NCBI RefSeq assembly: GCF_029223525.1
Contig: NZ_JARHTQ010000033.1
Span: forward strand, 19,180-83,179
DNA: 64,000 nucleotides
Direction of reading: 5' to 3'
Source of the DNA: Streptantibioticus ferralitis
GTDB lineage: Bacteria; Actinomycetota; Actinomycetes; Streptomycetales; Streptomycetaceae
Numbering within the stretch: position 1 is the stretch's first letter; each line of letters starts with the position of its first letter. The position numbers and the translations under genes were made by a program. This document shows positions 46,618 through 55,356 of the stretch, piece by piece. The notes under the pieces were generated by a model. That model ran no database searches and was not told the DNA's origin. It was given only the letters and a program-made list of their open reading frames with translations.

Positions 46618-49600
46618 ATGTCCGTGCAAAGCCAACAGGGGGCGTACTCCGCCCGTACTCCTGAACCTGAGTTCCCGCGTCACATCGTCACCGCGGTGCT
46701 CGTCGCCCACGACGGCGCCCGCTGGTTGCCTGACGCGCTCGCCGGCCTGCTCGGCCAGACCCGCCCGGTGCAGAGCGTCATCGCCTGCGACACCGGCAGC
46801 GCCGACGACACCGACCGGCTGCTCACCGAAGCGCTCGGCGCCGACCGGGTCCTGCACCTCGCCCGCCGCACCGGCTTCGGTGCCGCGGTCGCCGAGGCCG
46901 TGCAGACCTTCGGCCCGGTGCCGCCCGAGGAACTGCCGTACCTCCAACCGCCCAGCGCCTGGGACCCGGTCACCCGCACCTGGAACGACGACGTCTACGA
47001 GCAGGACCAGGAGCGGCCCGAGCCCGTCCAGTGGTTGTGGCTGCTGCACGACGACTGCGAACCGGCGCCCGAGGCCCTCGCCGAACTGCTGCGCGTCGCC
47101 GACTCCTCGCCCTCCGCGGGCGTCATCGGCCCCAAGGTGCGCAGCTGGTACGACCGCCGCTCGCTGCTCGAAGTCGGCGTCAGCATCGCCCGCAGCGGCC
47201 GCCGTTGGACCGGCCTGGAGCGCCGCGAGCAGGACCAGGGGCAGCACGACCAGGTCCGCCAGGTGCTCTCCGTCTCCTCGGCGGGCATGCTGGTCCGCCG
47301 CGACATATGGGAAGAACTCGGCGGATTCGACCGGCGATTGCCGCTGATGCGGGACGACGTCGACTTCTGCTGGCGCGCCCAGACCGCCGGCCACACCGTG
47401 CTGATCGCGCCGGAAGCCGTGCTGCGGCACGCCGAAGCCGCCTCCCGGGAACGGCGCACCGTCGACTGCGCCGGACGCTCCTCGGTCAACCCGCACCGGG
47501 TCGACAAGGCGGGCGCGGTCTTCACGCTGCTGGCCAACGCGCGTGGCGTACTGCTGCCCTACGTGGCGCTGCGCATCATCCTCAGCACCCTGCTGCGCAC
47601 CCTCGGCTACCTCGTCGGCAAGGTGCCGGGCCAGGCGCTCGACGAGGTCGCGGGCCTGTTCGGGGTGCTGCTGCGGCCGGGCCGGATCCTGGGCGCCCGC
47701 AGGCGCAGGGGACGCCCGGTGGTGTCCCCGGCGGAACTGCGGCCGCTGTTCCCGCCACCCGGTGCGACGCTGCGGGCCAGCGTCGAGCAGGTGTACAGCA
47801 ACCTCTCGGGCCGCTCCGAGCCCGACTCCTCCTCGGCCGGACGGCACGGCGGCGCCGTCGAGTCCGGGCCGGGCGACGACGACGCCGACTTCCTCGACGT
47901 CGAACAGTTCGCGCGGCTCAAGCGGATCGCCCGCAAACCCGCGCCCATGCTCTTCGTGGTGCTGCTGCTGGTCTCCCTGGCGGCCTGCCGGGGGCTGCTG
48001 TCCGGCGGCGCACTGTCCGGCGGCGCGCTGCTGCCCGCCCCCGGCGGCGCCTCCGACCTGTGGGGCGCCTACGGCGGTGCGTGGCACGCCGTCGGCACCG
48101 GCGACACCCAGGCCGCGCCGCCGTATCTCGCCGTCGTGGCGCTGCTGTCGACCGTGCTACTGGGCAGCACCAGCCTCGCGCTGACCCTGCTGCTGGTGTG
48201 CTCGGTCCCGCTCGCCGGTCTGAGCGCCTACTTCGCCTCCCGGCCGCTGGTCGAGTCCCGGCTGCTGCGCGCCTGGGGCGCCGTCGCCTACGCGTTCCTG
48301 CCCGCCGCCACCGGCGCGCTCGCCGCGGGCCGTCTGGGCACCGCGGTCCTCGCGATCCTGCTTCCGCTGATGGCCCGTGCCGCCGTGGCGGCCGGCGGCC
48401 TGCAACTGAGCGCGTCCGCCATCTCCCGTGGCGTACGGCCGGGTTGGCGGGCGAGCTGGGCGTACGCGCTGCTGCTCACCATCACCACCGCCTTCACCCC
48501 GGTGGTGTGGCCGGTCTCCGTGGCGCTCGCCGCCCTCGTGCTGGTGACGCGCGTGGTCCGCGGCCAGGCCGGTCTGCTGGTGCCGCAGGCGCTGCGCTTC
48601 CTCGTGGTCCTGGCGACCCCGCTCGTCGTGCTCGCGCCCTGGTCGGTGACGCTGCTGGCGCACCCGTCGTTCTTCCTGCGCGAGGCGGGGCTGCCGTACC
48701 GCGACGGCGCCGCCTCCGCCCTCGACCTGGTCATGCTCAGCCCCGGTGGCCCGAAGGCCTCCACCGGCTTCCTGCTGGCCGGTCTGGTGCTCGCAGGGCT
48801 CGCCGCGCTGCTGCGCGACGGGCGGCGGCTCGCCATCATGACCGCGTGGGGCGCCGCGCTCGCCGGGCTGCTGGCCGCCGCCCTGCAGAACGGCTACCGG
48901 TGGCCCGGGCCCACCACCCTGGTCTACGGTCTGGCGCTGATCGCCGCGGCCGCGGTCGGCGCGGAGGACGCCAAGACCCGTATCTCCGCGGCCGGATTCG
49001 GCTGGCGGCAGCCGGTCGCCGGTCTGATCGTGCTCGCCGCGGCCGCCGCGCCGCTGATCGCCGCGGCCAGCTGGATGGTTGACGGCGCGGCGGGACCGGT
49101 CAAGCGCGGTGACGCCGTACAGGTCCCGGCCTTCGTCGCCGAGGAGAGCTCAACCGCCGACCAGGCCCGCACGCTGGTGCTCGCCGGTGACCCGGGCCAT
49201 GTGCGGTACGTGCTGGTGCGCGGCTCCGGTGCGCGGATGGGCGACGGCGAACTCGCCGCCGAGGCCGGGCACGACACCCGCCTGGACGGCATCGTCGCCA
49301 ATCTCGTGGCCGGTTCCGGCGGCGACCAGAGCAGCCAGCTCAGCGGGTACGCGGTGCGCTACGTACTGCTGCAGCCGGGCGCGCCCGCCGAGATGGGCCG
49401 GGTGCTGGACAGCACCCCCGGTGTGACCCGGCTCAGCCAGAGCGGCGGTACCGCGCTGTGGCGGTTGAACAACAACGTCTCCCGCATCACCATCACCGCG
49501 CCCAAGGGCGCCGACGGCACCGCGGCCGCGTCGGTTCCGGTCGCCTCGGGCAAGGTCGAGGCGCACACCACGGTCCCGTCCGGCCCCGCCGGCCGCACGC

Positions 49601-50385
49601 TGCGCGTCGCGGACTCGGCCGACACCGGTTGGCAGGCGACCCTGGACGGCAAGCCGCTCACCGCGACCACCGTGGACGGTTGGGCGCAGGGCTTCCAACT
49701 CCCGGCGAACGGCGGCCGGTTGGACCTCACGTTCGCCGACCCCATGACGCACACCGTATGGCTGTGGGCACAGGGCTTCCTGGCGCTGGTCGTGCTCGTG
49801 CTCGCGCTGCCGGGTCGCCGTCGTGACGTCGACGACGACCTGCCGGAGGACCTGGCCGCCGAGACGGCCGCGATCCCCGCGCAGGCGACCGGCGGCGAGG
49901 GCCGCCGGGCCCGCCGCCTGCGTGCGGCCGGCGAGGCCGCCCAGCTCGCCGAGCCTGCCGAGCCCGTTTCCGCGCCCCTCGAACCGGAGGAGGAGCCGGA
50001 GCCGTACGCCGCCGTCCCGCACCAGGCCACCGCCCCGGAGCAGGACCCGTACGGCGCCGTGCCGCAGGTGCCGCACCAGCAGCAGGGCTACGAGGAGTGG
50101 AACGGGTACGCCTACCCGGCGGCACAGCCGGGGGAGTACGACCCGTACGCGGGCGGCCAGTACCAGCAGGACGTCCCATACCCGAACGGCGAGTACCCGA
50201 GCGACCAGTATCCGAACGGCGAGTACCCGAACGGCGAGTACGTCCAGTACCCGGACGGTACGTACCAGGGCGGCGAGTACGTCGACCCGTACGGCTACCA
50301 GCAGCCACCCCCGCCTCCGCCCTACGACCCGGCGTACGACGCCGGTGAGTACGGCCACCGCCGCGACGGGAGCGACCAGCAGTGA
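46618..50385 (+). CDS. Giant membrane protein with N-terminal GT2 glycosyltransferase domain
   Basis: A 1255-residue protein. The N-terminal GT2 domain (about 20-290) has VTAVLVAHDGARWLPDAL, CDTGSADDTDRLL, WLLHDDCEPAPEALAEL (DxD-type metal motif), a SSAGMLVRRDIWEELGGFD acceptor loop and MRDDVDFCWRAQTAGH. A region of many membrane helices follows (about 300-830), then an extracellular beta-rich part (about 830-1035), one more helix (about 1040-1060) and a tail rich in Tyr, Pro, Gly and Glu. Mycobacterial wall galactan or arabinan enzymes share this kind of layout, but the donor sugar is unknown. ATG at 46618. The stop overlaps the next gene (GTGA), so the pair probably functions together at the membrane. 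Confidence 0.9.
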   Translation: MSVQSQQGAYSARTPEPEFPRHIVTAVLVAHDGARWLPDALAGLLGQTRPVQSVIACDTGSADDTDRLLTEALGADRVLHLARRTGFGAAVAEAVQTFGPVPPEELPYLQPPSAWDPVTRTWNDDVYEQDQERPEPVQWLWLLHDDCEPAPEALAELLRVADSSPSAGVIGPKVRSWYDRRSLLEVGVSIARSGRRWTGLERREQDQGQHDQVRQVLSVSSAGMLVRRDIWEELGGFDRRLPLMRDDVDFCWRAQTAGHTVLIAPEAVLRHAEAASRERRTVDCAGRSSVNPHRVDKAGAVFTLLANARGVLLPYVALRIILSTLLRTLGYLVGKVPGQALDEVAGLFGVLLRPGRILGARRRRGRPVVSPAELRPLFPPPGATLRASVEQVYSNLSGRSEPDSSSAGRHGGAVESGPGDDDADFLDVEQFARLKRIARKPAPMLFVVLLLVSLAACRGLLSGGALSGGALLPAPGGASDLWGAYGGAWHAVGTGDTQAAPPYLAVVALLSTVLLGSTSLALTLLLVCSVPLAGLSAYFASRPLVESRLLRAWGAVAYAFLPAATGALAAGRLGTAVLAILLPLMARAAVAAGGLQLSASAISRGVRPGWRASWAYALLLTITTAFTPVVWPVSVALAALVLVTRVVRGQAGLLVPQALRFLVVLATPLVVLAPWSVTLLAHPSFFLREAGLPYRDGAASALDLVMLSPGGPKASTGFLLAGLVLAGLAALLRDGRRLAIMTAWGAALAGLLAAALQNGYRWPGPTTLVYGLALIAAAAVGAEDAKTRISAAGFGWRQPVAGLIVLAAAAAPLIAAASWMVDGAAGPVKRGDAVQVPAFVAEESSTADQARTLVLAGDPGHVRYVLVRGSGARMGDGELAAEAGHDTRLDGIVANLVAGSGGDQSSQLSGYAVRYVLLQPGAPAEMGRVLDSTPGVTRLSQSGGTALWRLNNNVSRITITAPKGADGTAAASVPVASGKVEAHTTVPSGPAGRTLRVADSADTGWQATLDGKPLTATTVDGWAQGFQLPANGGRLDLTFADPMTHTVWLWAQGFLALVVLVLALPGRRRDVDDDLPEDLAAETAAIPAQATGGEGRRARRLRAAGEAAQLAEPAEPVSAPLEPEEEPEPYAAVPHQATAPEQDPYGAVPQVPHQQQGYEEWNGYAYPAAQPGEYDPYAGGQYQQDVPYPNGEYPSDQYPNGEYPNGEYVQYPDGTYQGGEYVDPYGYQQPPPPPPYDPAYDAGEYGHRRDGSDQQ
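50154..50312 (+). repeat. Tyr/Pro/Gly/Glu codon repeats in the C-terminal tail
   Basis: Imperfect in-frame repeats of a unit encoding YPNGE (for example cccgaacggcgagtac, occurring three times near 50180-50240) encode the tail of the giant glycosyltransferase, ending in a poly-proline stretch. Confidence 0.8.
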
Positions 50386-51887
50386 ACCGCACCACCGTGT
50401 CCTTCATCGGCGTCGTCGCGGCCCTCGCCGCTGTCACCGGAGCGGCCACCGTGCTCGCGCCCGCCTCCGACGCGGGCAAGACGGCGCCAACGGCGGCTGT
50501 CCGCAAGCCCGTTGAGCGCTCGTCGCTGCTCTGCCCCGCCCCGGCGGGCGTCGACGCCGCGTCGACGACATACACCTCGTTCACCCCGGCGGGCAGCGGT
50601 CAGGCCAGCGGCGGCAGCGCGGTGCTGCAGCCCGGGCAGACCGTGGACGGCTCCGGAAGCTCCAACTCCGGCAGCGGCAAGGCCAGTTCCAACGCCAAGC
50701 CGGTCGCACCGCTCACCGATCCGGGCAAACCCGCCGCCGCCACGGTCGACAAGTCGCCAAGCCCGCTCATCGGCACCGCCGACGGGCGGTTCGCCCCCGG
50801 CTGGTCGGTCCAGGAAACCACCACCATCGACGCCGGGCCCGGCCGCGGCATGCTCGGGACGTCCTGCACCGCACCCGGCGCCGACTTCTGGTTCCCCGGC
50901 GCGAGCACCTCCAGCGACCGGCAGGACTACGTCCACCTCACCAACCCCGACGACACCGCCGCGGTCGCCGACATCGAGCTCTACGACAGCAACGGGCCGG
51001 TCAAGACCGCCAACGGTGAGGGCATCACCATCCCCGGCGGTTCCAGCGTCCCCGTACTGCTGTCCACTCTCACCTCGGCGCAGACCGCCGACCTGACCGT
51101 CCATGTCGCGGTGCGCGCCGGCCGGGTGGGTGCCGCGATCCAGGCGATGGACACCAGGAACGGCAGCGACTGGCTGCCCGCCTCGGCGACCCCGGCGACC
51201 AGCGCCGTACTGCCCGGCATCCCGGCCGACGCGACCTCGGTGCACCTGGTGGCGTACGCGACCGGCACCAACGACGCCGATCTGAAGGTCCAGTTGCTCA
51301 CCCCGACCGGCGCGATCACCCCGGCGGGACACGAGACGCTGCACCTCAAGAGCGGCATGACGACCGCCACCGACCTGCCAGGACTGACCCAGGGCCAGGC
51401 CGGTTCGCTGCGGCTCACCCCGACGGACTCCGGCAGCGCCGCGTCCTTCGTGGTGGCCCTGCGGATCACTCGCGGCAAGAGCGGCTCACAGGAGATGGCG
51501 TTCCTGCCCGGTACCGCCGCCATCGGACAGCGCGCCACGGTGGCCGACAACCGGTCGAAGGGCGGCACGCTCTCCCTCACCGCGCCCACCGCGGACGCCA
51601 CCGTCAAGGTCACCAGCTCGGCGGCCACCGGCGGCGGCTCGCCGGCCAGCAAGACCGTCAGCCTCAAGGCCGGTACGACCACCGCGCTGACCCCGCCCGA
51701 CCCCGGCGGCAAGGGCACCTTCGCGGTCACCGTCGAACCGGTCTCCGGCGGCCCGGTCTACGCCTCCCGCACCCTCGCCGCGGACAACAACGGCATCCCG
51801 GACTTCACCATCCAGCCCATGCCGGACGACGGCGGCACGGTCGCCGTCCCCAACGCAGGCCAGGACCTACAGGTACTCCAGCACTAA
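50382..51887 (+). CDS. DUF5719-family exported protein
   Basis: A 501-residue protein with an N-terminal signal/anchor (about 5-27) and no further membrane helix. The body is beta-rich and Ala/Gly/Thr-rich: a Gly/Ser linker (about 70-105), then repeated Ig-like strands such as DYVHLTNPDDTAAVADIELYD and SSVPVLLSTLT. This is the layout of DUF5719 proteins, which in actinobacteria always follow a large GT2 membrane protein (family knowledge). GTG 50382 overlaps the previous stop by 4 bp. The role is probably accessory to that glycosyltransferase. Confidence 0.85.
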   Translation: MNRTTVSFIGVVAALAAVTGAATVLAPASDAGKTAPTAAVRKPVERSSLLCPAPAGVDAASTTYTSFTPAGSGQASGGSAVLQPGQTVDGSGSSNSGSGKASSNAKPVAPLTDPGKPAAATVDKSPSPLIGTADGRFAPGWSVQETTTIDAGPGRGMLGTSCTAPGADFWFPGASTSSDRQDYVHLTNPDDTAAVADIELYDSNGPVKTANGEGITIPGGSSVPVLLSTLTSAQTADLTVHVAVRAGRVGAAIQAMDTRNGSDWLPASATPATSAVLPGIPADATSVHLVAYATGTNDADLKVQLLTPTGAITPAGHETLHLKSGMTTATDLPGLTQGQAGSLRLTPTDSGSAASFVVALRITRGKSGSQEMAFLPGTAAIGQRATVADNRSKGGTLSLTAPTADATVKVTSSAATGGGSPASKTVSLKAGTTTALTPPDPGGKGTFAVTVEPVSGGPVYASRTLAADNNGIPDFTIQPMPDDGGTVAVPNAGQDLQVLQH

Positions 51888-52108
51888 CCGCTGCGGGCAC
51901 ACGCCCTCGCGGGATGCCGGGGGTCCGGGGGCGCACCCCGAGAGGGACCGGGGCACAGCCCCGTGCGGGGGGCTGGCGGCGCAGGGCAGGCACCCCCCAA
52001 GGGGGGCGGGGGCACAGCCCCGTGCGGGGGTATGGGGGCGAAGCCCCCGAAGCGGGGTCCGGGGGCTTCGCCCCCGGAAGGCCCCCCTCATCCCTCAGCG
52101 GGAGGCGA
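51888..52108. terminator. Hairpin-rich GC region between convergent genes
   Basis: A 221-bp gap containing several strong stems: GGGGGC-GAA-GCCCCC at 52034-52048 and CCGGGGGC-TTC-GCCCCCGG at 52059-52077, plus two copies of a 21-bp sequence (51950-51970 and 52009-52029) that each contain GGGG/CCCC stems. It separates the DUF5719 gene (+) from the metallopeptidase gene (-) and presumably terminates both. Confidence 0.7.
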
Positions 52109-52588
52109 CTACTCCTCGCCGTACCGGGGATCCACGTTCTCCGGCGACAGCCCAAGCAGCTCCGCCACCTGCTCGACCACGACCTCGTGGACCAGCAGCG
52201 CCCGTTCGTCGCGGCCCTTCGCCCTGATCTCCACCGGTCGCCGGTAGACCACGATGCGGTTGCGCGGGCCCTTTCCGGAGGCACCCGCGCTGATCAGCCG
52301 ACCGAGCGGTACGACATCGTCGTCAGGGGTGTCCGCGTTCGTCGGCGGCACGTCCTGCACCGCGAACTCGACCTCCGCCAGCTGCGGCCAGCGGCGCTCC
52401 AGGCGTTCCGCGGCGTCCCGCACCAGATCGTCGAAGGCGTCCGAGCGGCTCACCGACAGCGGCACCTGCGGGGGCGCGATCGGGCCGCGCATACCGCGTC
52501 CATGGCGGTCGCGCCGTCGCGGCAGCGGGCCGGTAGCAGGGGCGGCAGCCGCACCCTGGGACGGGGGCGGAACAGGAGTGTCCATCAT
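52109..52588 (-). CDS. Metallopeptidase-family protein (zincin-like, atypical motif)
   Basis: About 159 residues. The core, SRSDAFDDLVRDAAERLERRWPQLAEVEFAVQDVP, then PLGRLISAGASGKGPRNRIVVYRRPVEIRAKG, matches the actinobacterial family beside DUF3499 (Rv3259 type). The motif region reads LLVHEVVVEQVAELLGL: a His-Glu pair is present, but the second His of a classical HExxH is not. The N-terminal 50 residues are Pro/Arg-rich and variable. ATG 52588 or 52585. It is divergent from DUF3499 by 431 bp. Confidence 0.85.
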   Translation of the reverse strand: MMDTPVPPPSQGAAAAPATGPLPRRRDRHGRGMRGPIAPPQVPLSVSRSDAFDDLVRDAAERLERRWPQLAEVEFAVQDVPPTNADTPDDDVVPLGRLISAGASGKGPRNRIVVYRRPVEIRAKGRDERALLVHEVVVEQVAELLGLSPENVDPRYGEE

Positions 52589-53019
52589 GTCGAAGGGTAG
52601 CCGTCGGCAAGCCCACCGGATCGGCGCGGCACGTGGCGCCTCCCGCGGGGGCGGTGGGATTTTCCCGTGGGCTTGACCCCGGACCGCTCCGGCGCACCCG
52701 GCGGCGAAAACCCAAAAGATCCCCAAGCCTGGCGGGGCTCGCAGAGGTGGCGCGGCTCCCCGAAACGCTACCCCTGCGCGCGGGCGGCCGCCGGTACAAC
52801 ACCGGTGATGTCGCCCAATGTGCGTTCCCTTCGCAATCCGGACCGGTAGAATCCGCTTCGCTGATCGTGCGCTATACCACAATTGGCGCCATTTGCCCCG
52901 GTCGATGACCGCCACTGAAGGGGGCCCTGGCCACCGCCCAGCCCTGCCGCGCAGGTAGGACCGTACGTCACGAGATCGGGCGATCCCGGTGAACCGGGAC
53001 GACACGAGCGGGTGAGGTC
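52589..53019. other. 431-bp divergent promoter region upstream of DUF3499
   Basis: No gene is supported here. The stretch contains promoter-like sequences on the plus strand: TTCCCT with TAGAAT 16 bp downstream (about 52827-52855) and a TATACC box near 52873. A short GGCGCC-centred palindrome lies near 52887. Confidence 0.5.
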
Positions 53020-53436
53020 GTGGAGAGTCGTCGCGGCCCGCTCAAGAGTGCGGTACCGTCCAACGTCGTGAGCCCTGTACGTCGTTGTTCGCGCACCGCG
53101 TGCGGTCGTCCCGCCGTCGCGACGCTGACGTACGTCTACGCGGACTCGACGGCCGTCCTCGGTCCGCTCGCCACCTATGCCGAGCCGCACTGCTATGACC
53201 TGTGCTCCGAGCACTCCGCCCGGCTGACCGCACCCCGGGGCTGGGAAGTCGTCCGGCTCGCCGTCGACTCCGGGCCCGCCCGCCCGACCGGCGACGACCT
53301 CGAAGCGCTGGCGAACGCCGTACGTGAGGCAGCTCGCCCACAGGACCGCCCGAGCCCGCAGGCCACCCGCGAGGGGGACCCCGTAGAGGTCGCCAGGCGG
53401 GGGCACTTGAGGGTGCTGCGCTCGCCGGAACCGTAG
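53020..53436 (+). CDS. DUF3499-family protein
   Basis: A 138-residue protein conserved across actinobacteria. It has four cysteines in a zinc-ribbon-like arrangement (RRCSRTAC and PHCYDLCSEH), with VATLTYVYADSTAVLGPL between them. A hydrophilic tail follows. GTG 53020 is taken as start because the MESRRGPLKS N terminus has a GGGTGAGG site; GTG 53068 is an alternative that begins at SPVRRCS. It always lies next to manB and the metallopeptidase gene. Function unknown. Confidence 0.88.
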   Translation: MESRRGPLKSAVPSNVVSPVRRCSRTACGRPAVATLTYVYADSTAVLGPLATYAEPHCYDLCSEHSARLTAPRGWEVVRLAVDSGPARPTGDDLEALANAVREAARPQDRPSPQATREGDPVEVARRGHLRVLRSPEP

Positions 53437-53588
53437 GTCAGCGGCGCCCTCGAACGCATCCGTTGGGGTGGGCGTCGTCGCGGGTTCACCCCCCGTACGC
53501 CAAGGGCACCCAGGTACGCCGGGTAGGTTGGTGGGCCACTTGTCCACCCCGTGCCGCGTCGCCCGGCGCTGTTGATCCTGGAGCCGCT

Positions 53589-54947
53589 GTGCCCGACCTG
53601 AGCCAGATCGTGAAGGCGTACGACGTCCGCGGTGTCGTCCCCGACCAGTGGGACGAAGAGCTCGCCGAACTGTTCGGTGCGGCCTTCGCCACAGTGACGG
53701 GCGCCGACGCGATCGTCGTCGGCCACGACATGCGCCCGTCCTCGCCGGGCCTGACCCGCGCCTTCGCCAAGGGCGCCGCCTCCCGTGGCGCCGATGTCAC
53801 CGAGATCGGGCTGTGCTCGACCGACGAGCTGTACTTCGCCTCCGGCCAGCTCGACCTTCCCGGCGCCATGTTCACCGCCAGCCACAACCCGGCCCAGTAC
53901 AACGGCATCAAGATGTGCCGCGCCGGTGCCGCCCCCGTCGGCCAGGACACCGGCCTCGCCGAGATCCGTGAGCTCGCCGAGCAGTGGTCGGTCAGCGGCC
54001 TGCCCGCCACCGACGCCACCCCGGGCCGGATCACCCAGCAGGACGTACTCGGCGACTACGCCGGATACCTGCGCGACCTGGTCGACCTCACCGGGATCCG
54101 CCGCCTCAAGGTCGTCGTCGACGCCGGAAACGGCATGGGCGGCCACACCGTGCCCACCGTCTTCGACGGCCTGCCCATCGACCTCACCCCGATGTACTTC
54201 GAGCTCGACGGCACCTTCCCCAACCACGAGGCCAACCCCCTCGACCCCAAGAACCTCGTCGACCTGCAGCACAAGGTCCGCGAGGTGGGCGCCGACATCG
54301 GCCTCGCCTTCGACGGTGACGCCGACCGCTGCTTCGTCATCGACGAGCGCGGCGAGCCGGTCTCGCCGTCCGCGATCACCGCACTGGTCGCCGCCCGCGA
54401 ACTGGCCAAGCACCCCGGCGAGACGATCATCCACAACCTGATCACCTCCTGGTCGGTGCCCGAGGTCGTCAAGGAGCAGGGCGGCCAGGCGGTACGCACC
54501 CGCGTCGGCCACTCGTTCATCAAGCAGGAGATGGCCCGCACCGGCGCGATCTTCGGCGGCGAGCACTCCGCGCACTACTACTTCCGGGACTTCTGGAAGG
54601 CCGACACCGGCATGCTCGCCGCACTGCACGTCCTCGCCGCGCTCGGCGAGCAGGACGGCACGCTGTCGCAGCTGGTCGCCGAGTACGACCGGTACGCCGC
54701 CTCCGGTGAGATCAACTCCACCGTCGCCGACCAGGCCGAGCGCACCGCCGCCGTCCGCACCGCGTTCGAGGGCCGCGAGGGCGTCACCTTCGACGAGCTC
54801 GACGGCATGACGGTCACCGGCCGCGACTGGTGGTTCAACCTGCGCCCCTCCAACACCGAGCCGCTCCTCCGGCTCAACGTCGAGGCCCGCGACACGGCCA
54901 CCGTCGAGCGCCTCCGCGACGAGGTCCTGGCGATCGTCCGCGCCTGA
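53589..54947 (+). CDS. manB: Phosphomannomutase / phosphoglucomutase (ManB)
   Basis: A 452-residue alpha-D-phosphohexomutase interconverting mannose-6-phosphate and mannose-1-phosphate (and possibly the glucose phosphates). The start is IVKAYDVRG, the catalytic phosphoserine S98 lies in TASHNP, the magnesium loop is DGDADR (about 242-247), the sugar-binding loop is GGEHSAHYYF, and the phosphate-binding loop is RPSNTEP. GTG 53589 is chosen at the conserved start with GGAG upstream. Mannose-1-phosphate feeds GDP-mannose for glycolipids and protein O-mannosylation. It leads a run of genes ending with manA. Confidence 0.95.
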   Translation: MPDLSQIVKAYDVRGVVPDQWDEELAELFGAAFATVTGADAIVVGHDMRPSSPGLTRAFAKGAASRGADVTEIGLCSTDELYFASGQLDLPGAMFTASHNPAQYNGIKMCRAGAAPVGQDTGLAEIRELAEQWSVSGLPATDATPGRITQQDVLGDYAGYLRDLVDLTGIRRLKVVVDAGNGMGGHTVPTVFDGLPIDLTPMYFELDGTFPNHEANPLDPKNLVDLQHKVREVGADIGLAFDGDADRCFVIDERGEPVSPSAITALVAARELAKHPGETIIHNLITSWSVPEVVKEQGGQAVRTRVGHSFIKQEMARTGAIFGGEHSAHYYFRDFWKADTGMLAALHVLAALGEQDGTLSQLVAEYDRYAASGEINSTVADQAERTAAVRTAFEGREGVTFDELDGMTVTGRDWWFNLRPSNTEPLLRLNVEARDTATVERLRDEVLAIVRA

Positions 54948-55135
54948 ACCACCCACTTGGCGGGGGTCCGGGGACCCTTCCCCGGACCCCCGCCGGGTGC
55001 CTCCCGGCGGTACGCTGACCACGCCGTACCGACAACGGCGCGGCGACGACCGTGACGCAACGGACCACCCGGCGGCCCGGTCGCCGTACCCGCACCGCGC
55101 AACCATCACACCACCCGCCGAAGAGGACACGCCCC

Positions 55136-55324
55136 ATGCCGCTCGAACCCAGCCTCCTGGAGATCCTCGCCTGCCCGGCCTGCCACGCCCCGCTCCGCGA
55201 GAGCGCCGCCGAGGCCGCCGCCGAGGCCGAGCTGATCTGCACCAGCGGGGACTGCGGCCTGGCCTACCCGGTACGGGACGAGATCCCCGTGCTCCTCATC
55301 GACGAGGCCCGTCGACCCGCCTAA
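55136..55324 (+). CDS. Trm112-family small zinc-binding protein
   Basis: A 62-residue protein. The N terminus [14 protein letters not shown] holds one CxxC pair. Later [21 protein letters not shown] holds two cysteines and the typical Trm112/UPF0434 ending. It is 32 bp upstream of the SIS gene and probably co-transcribed. In bacteria these proteins can serve as partners of methyltransferases, but no partner is evident here. ATG 55136 follows GAAGAGGACA. Confidence 0.9.
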   Translation: MPLEPSLLEILACPACHAPLRESAAEAAAEAELICTSGDCGLAYPVRDEIPVLLIDEARRPA

Positions 55325-55356
55325 CCGGGTGCGACGGCACCAGGCCGGAGGACACG

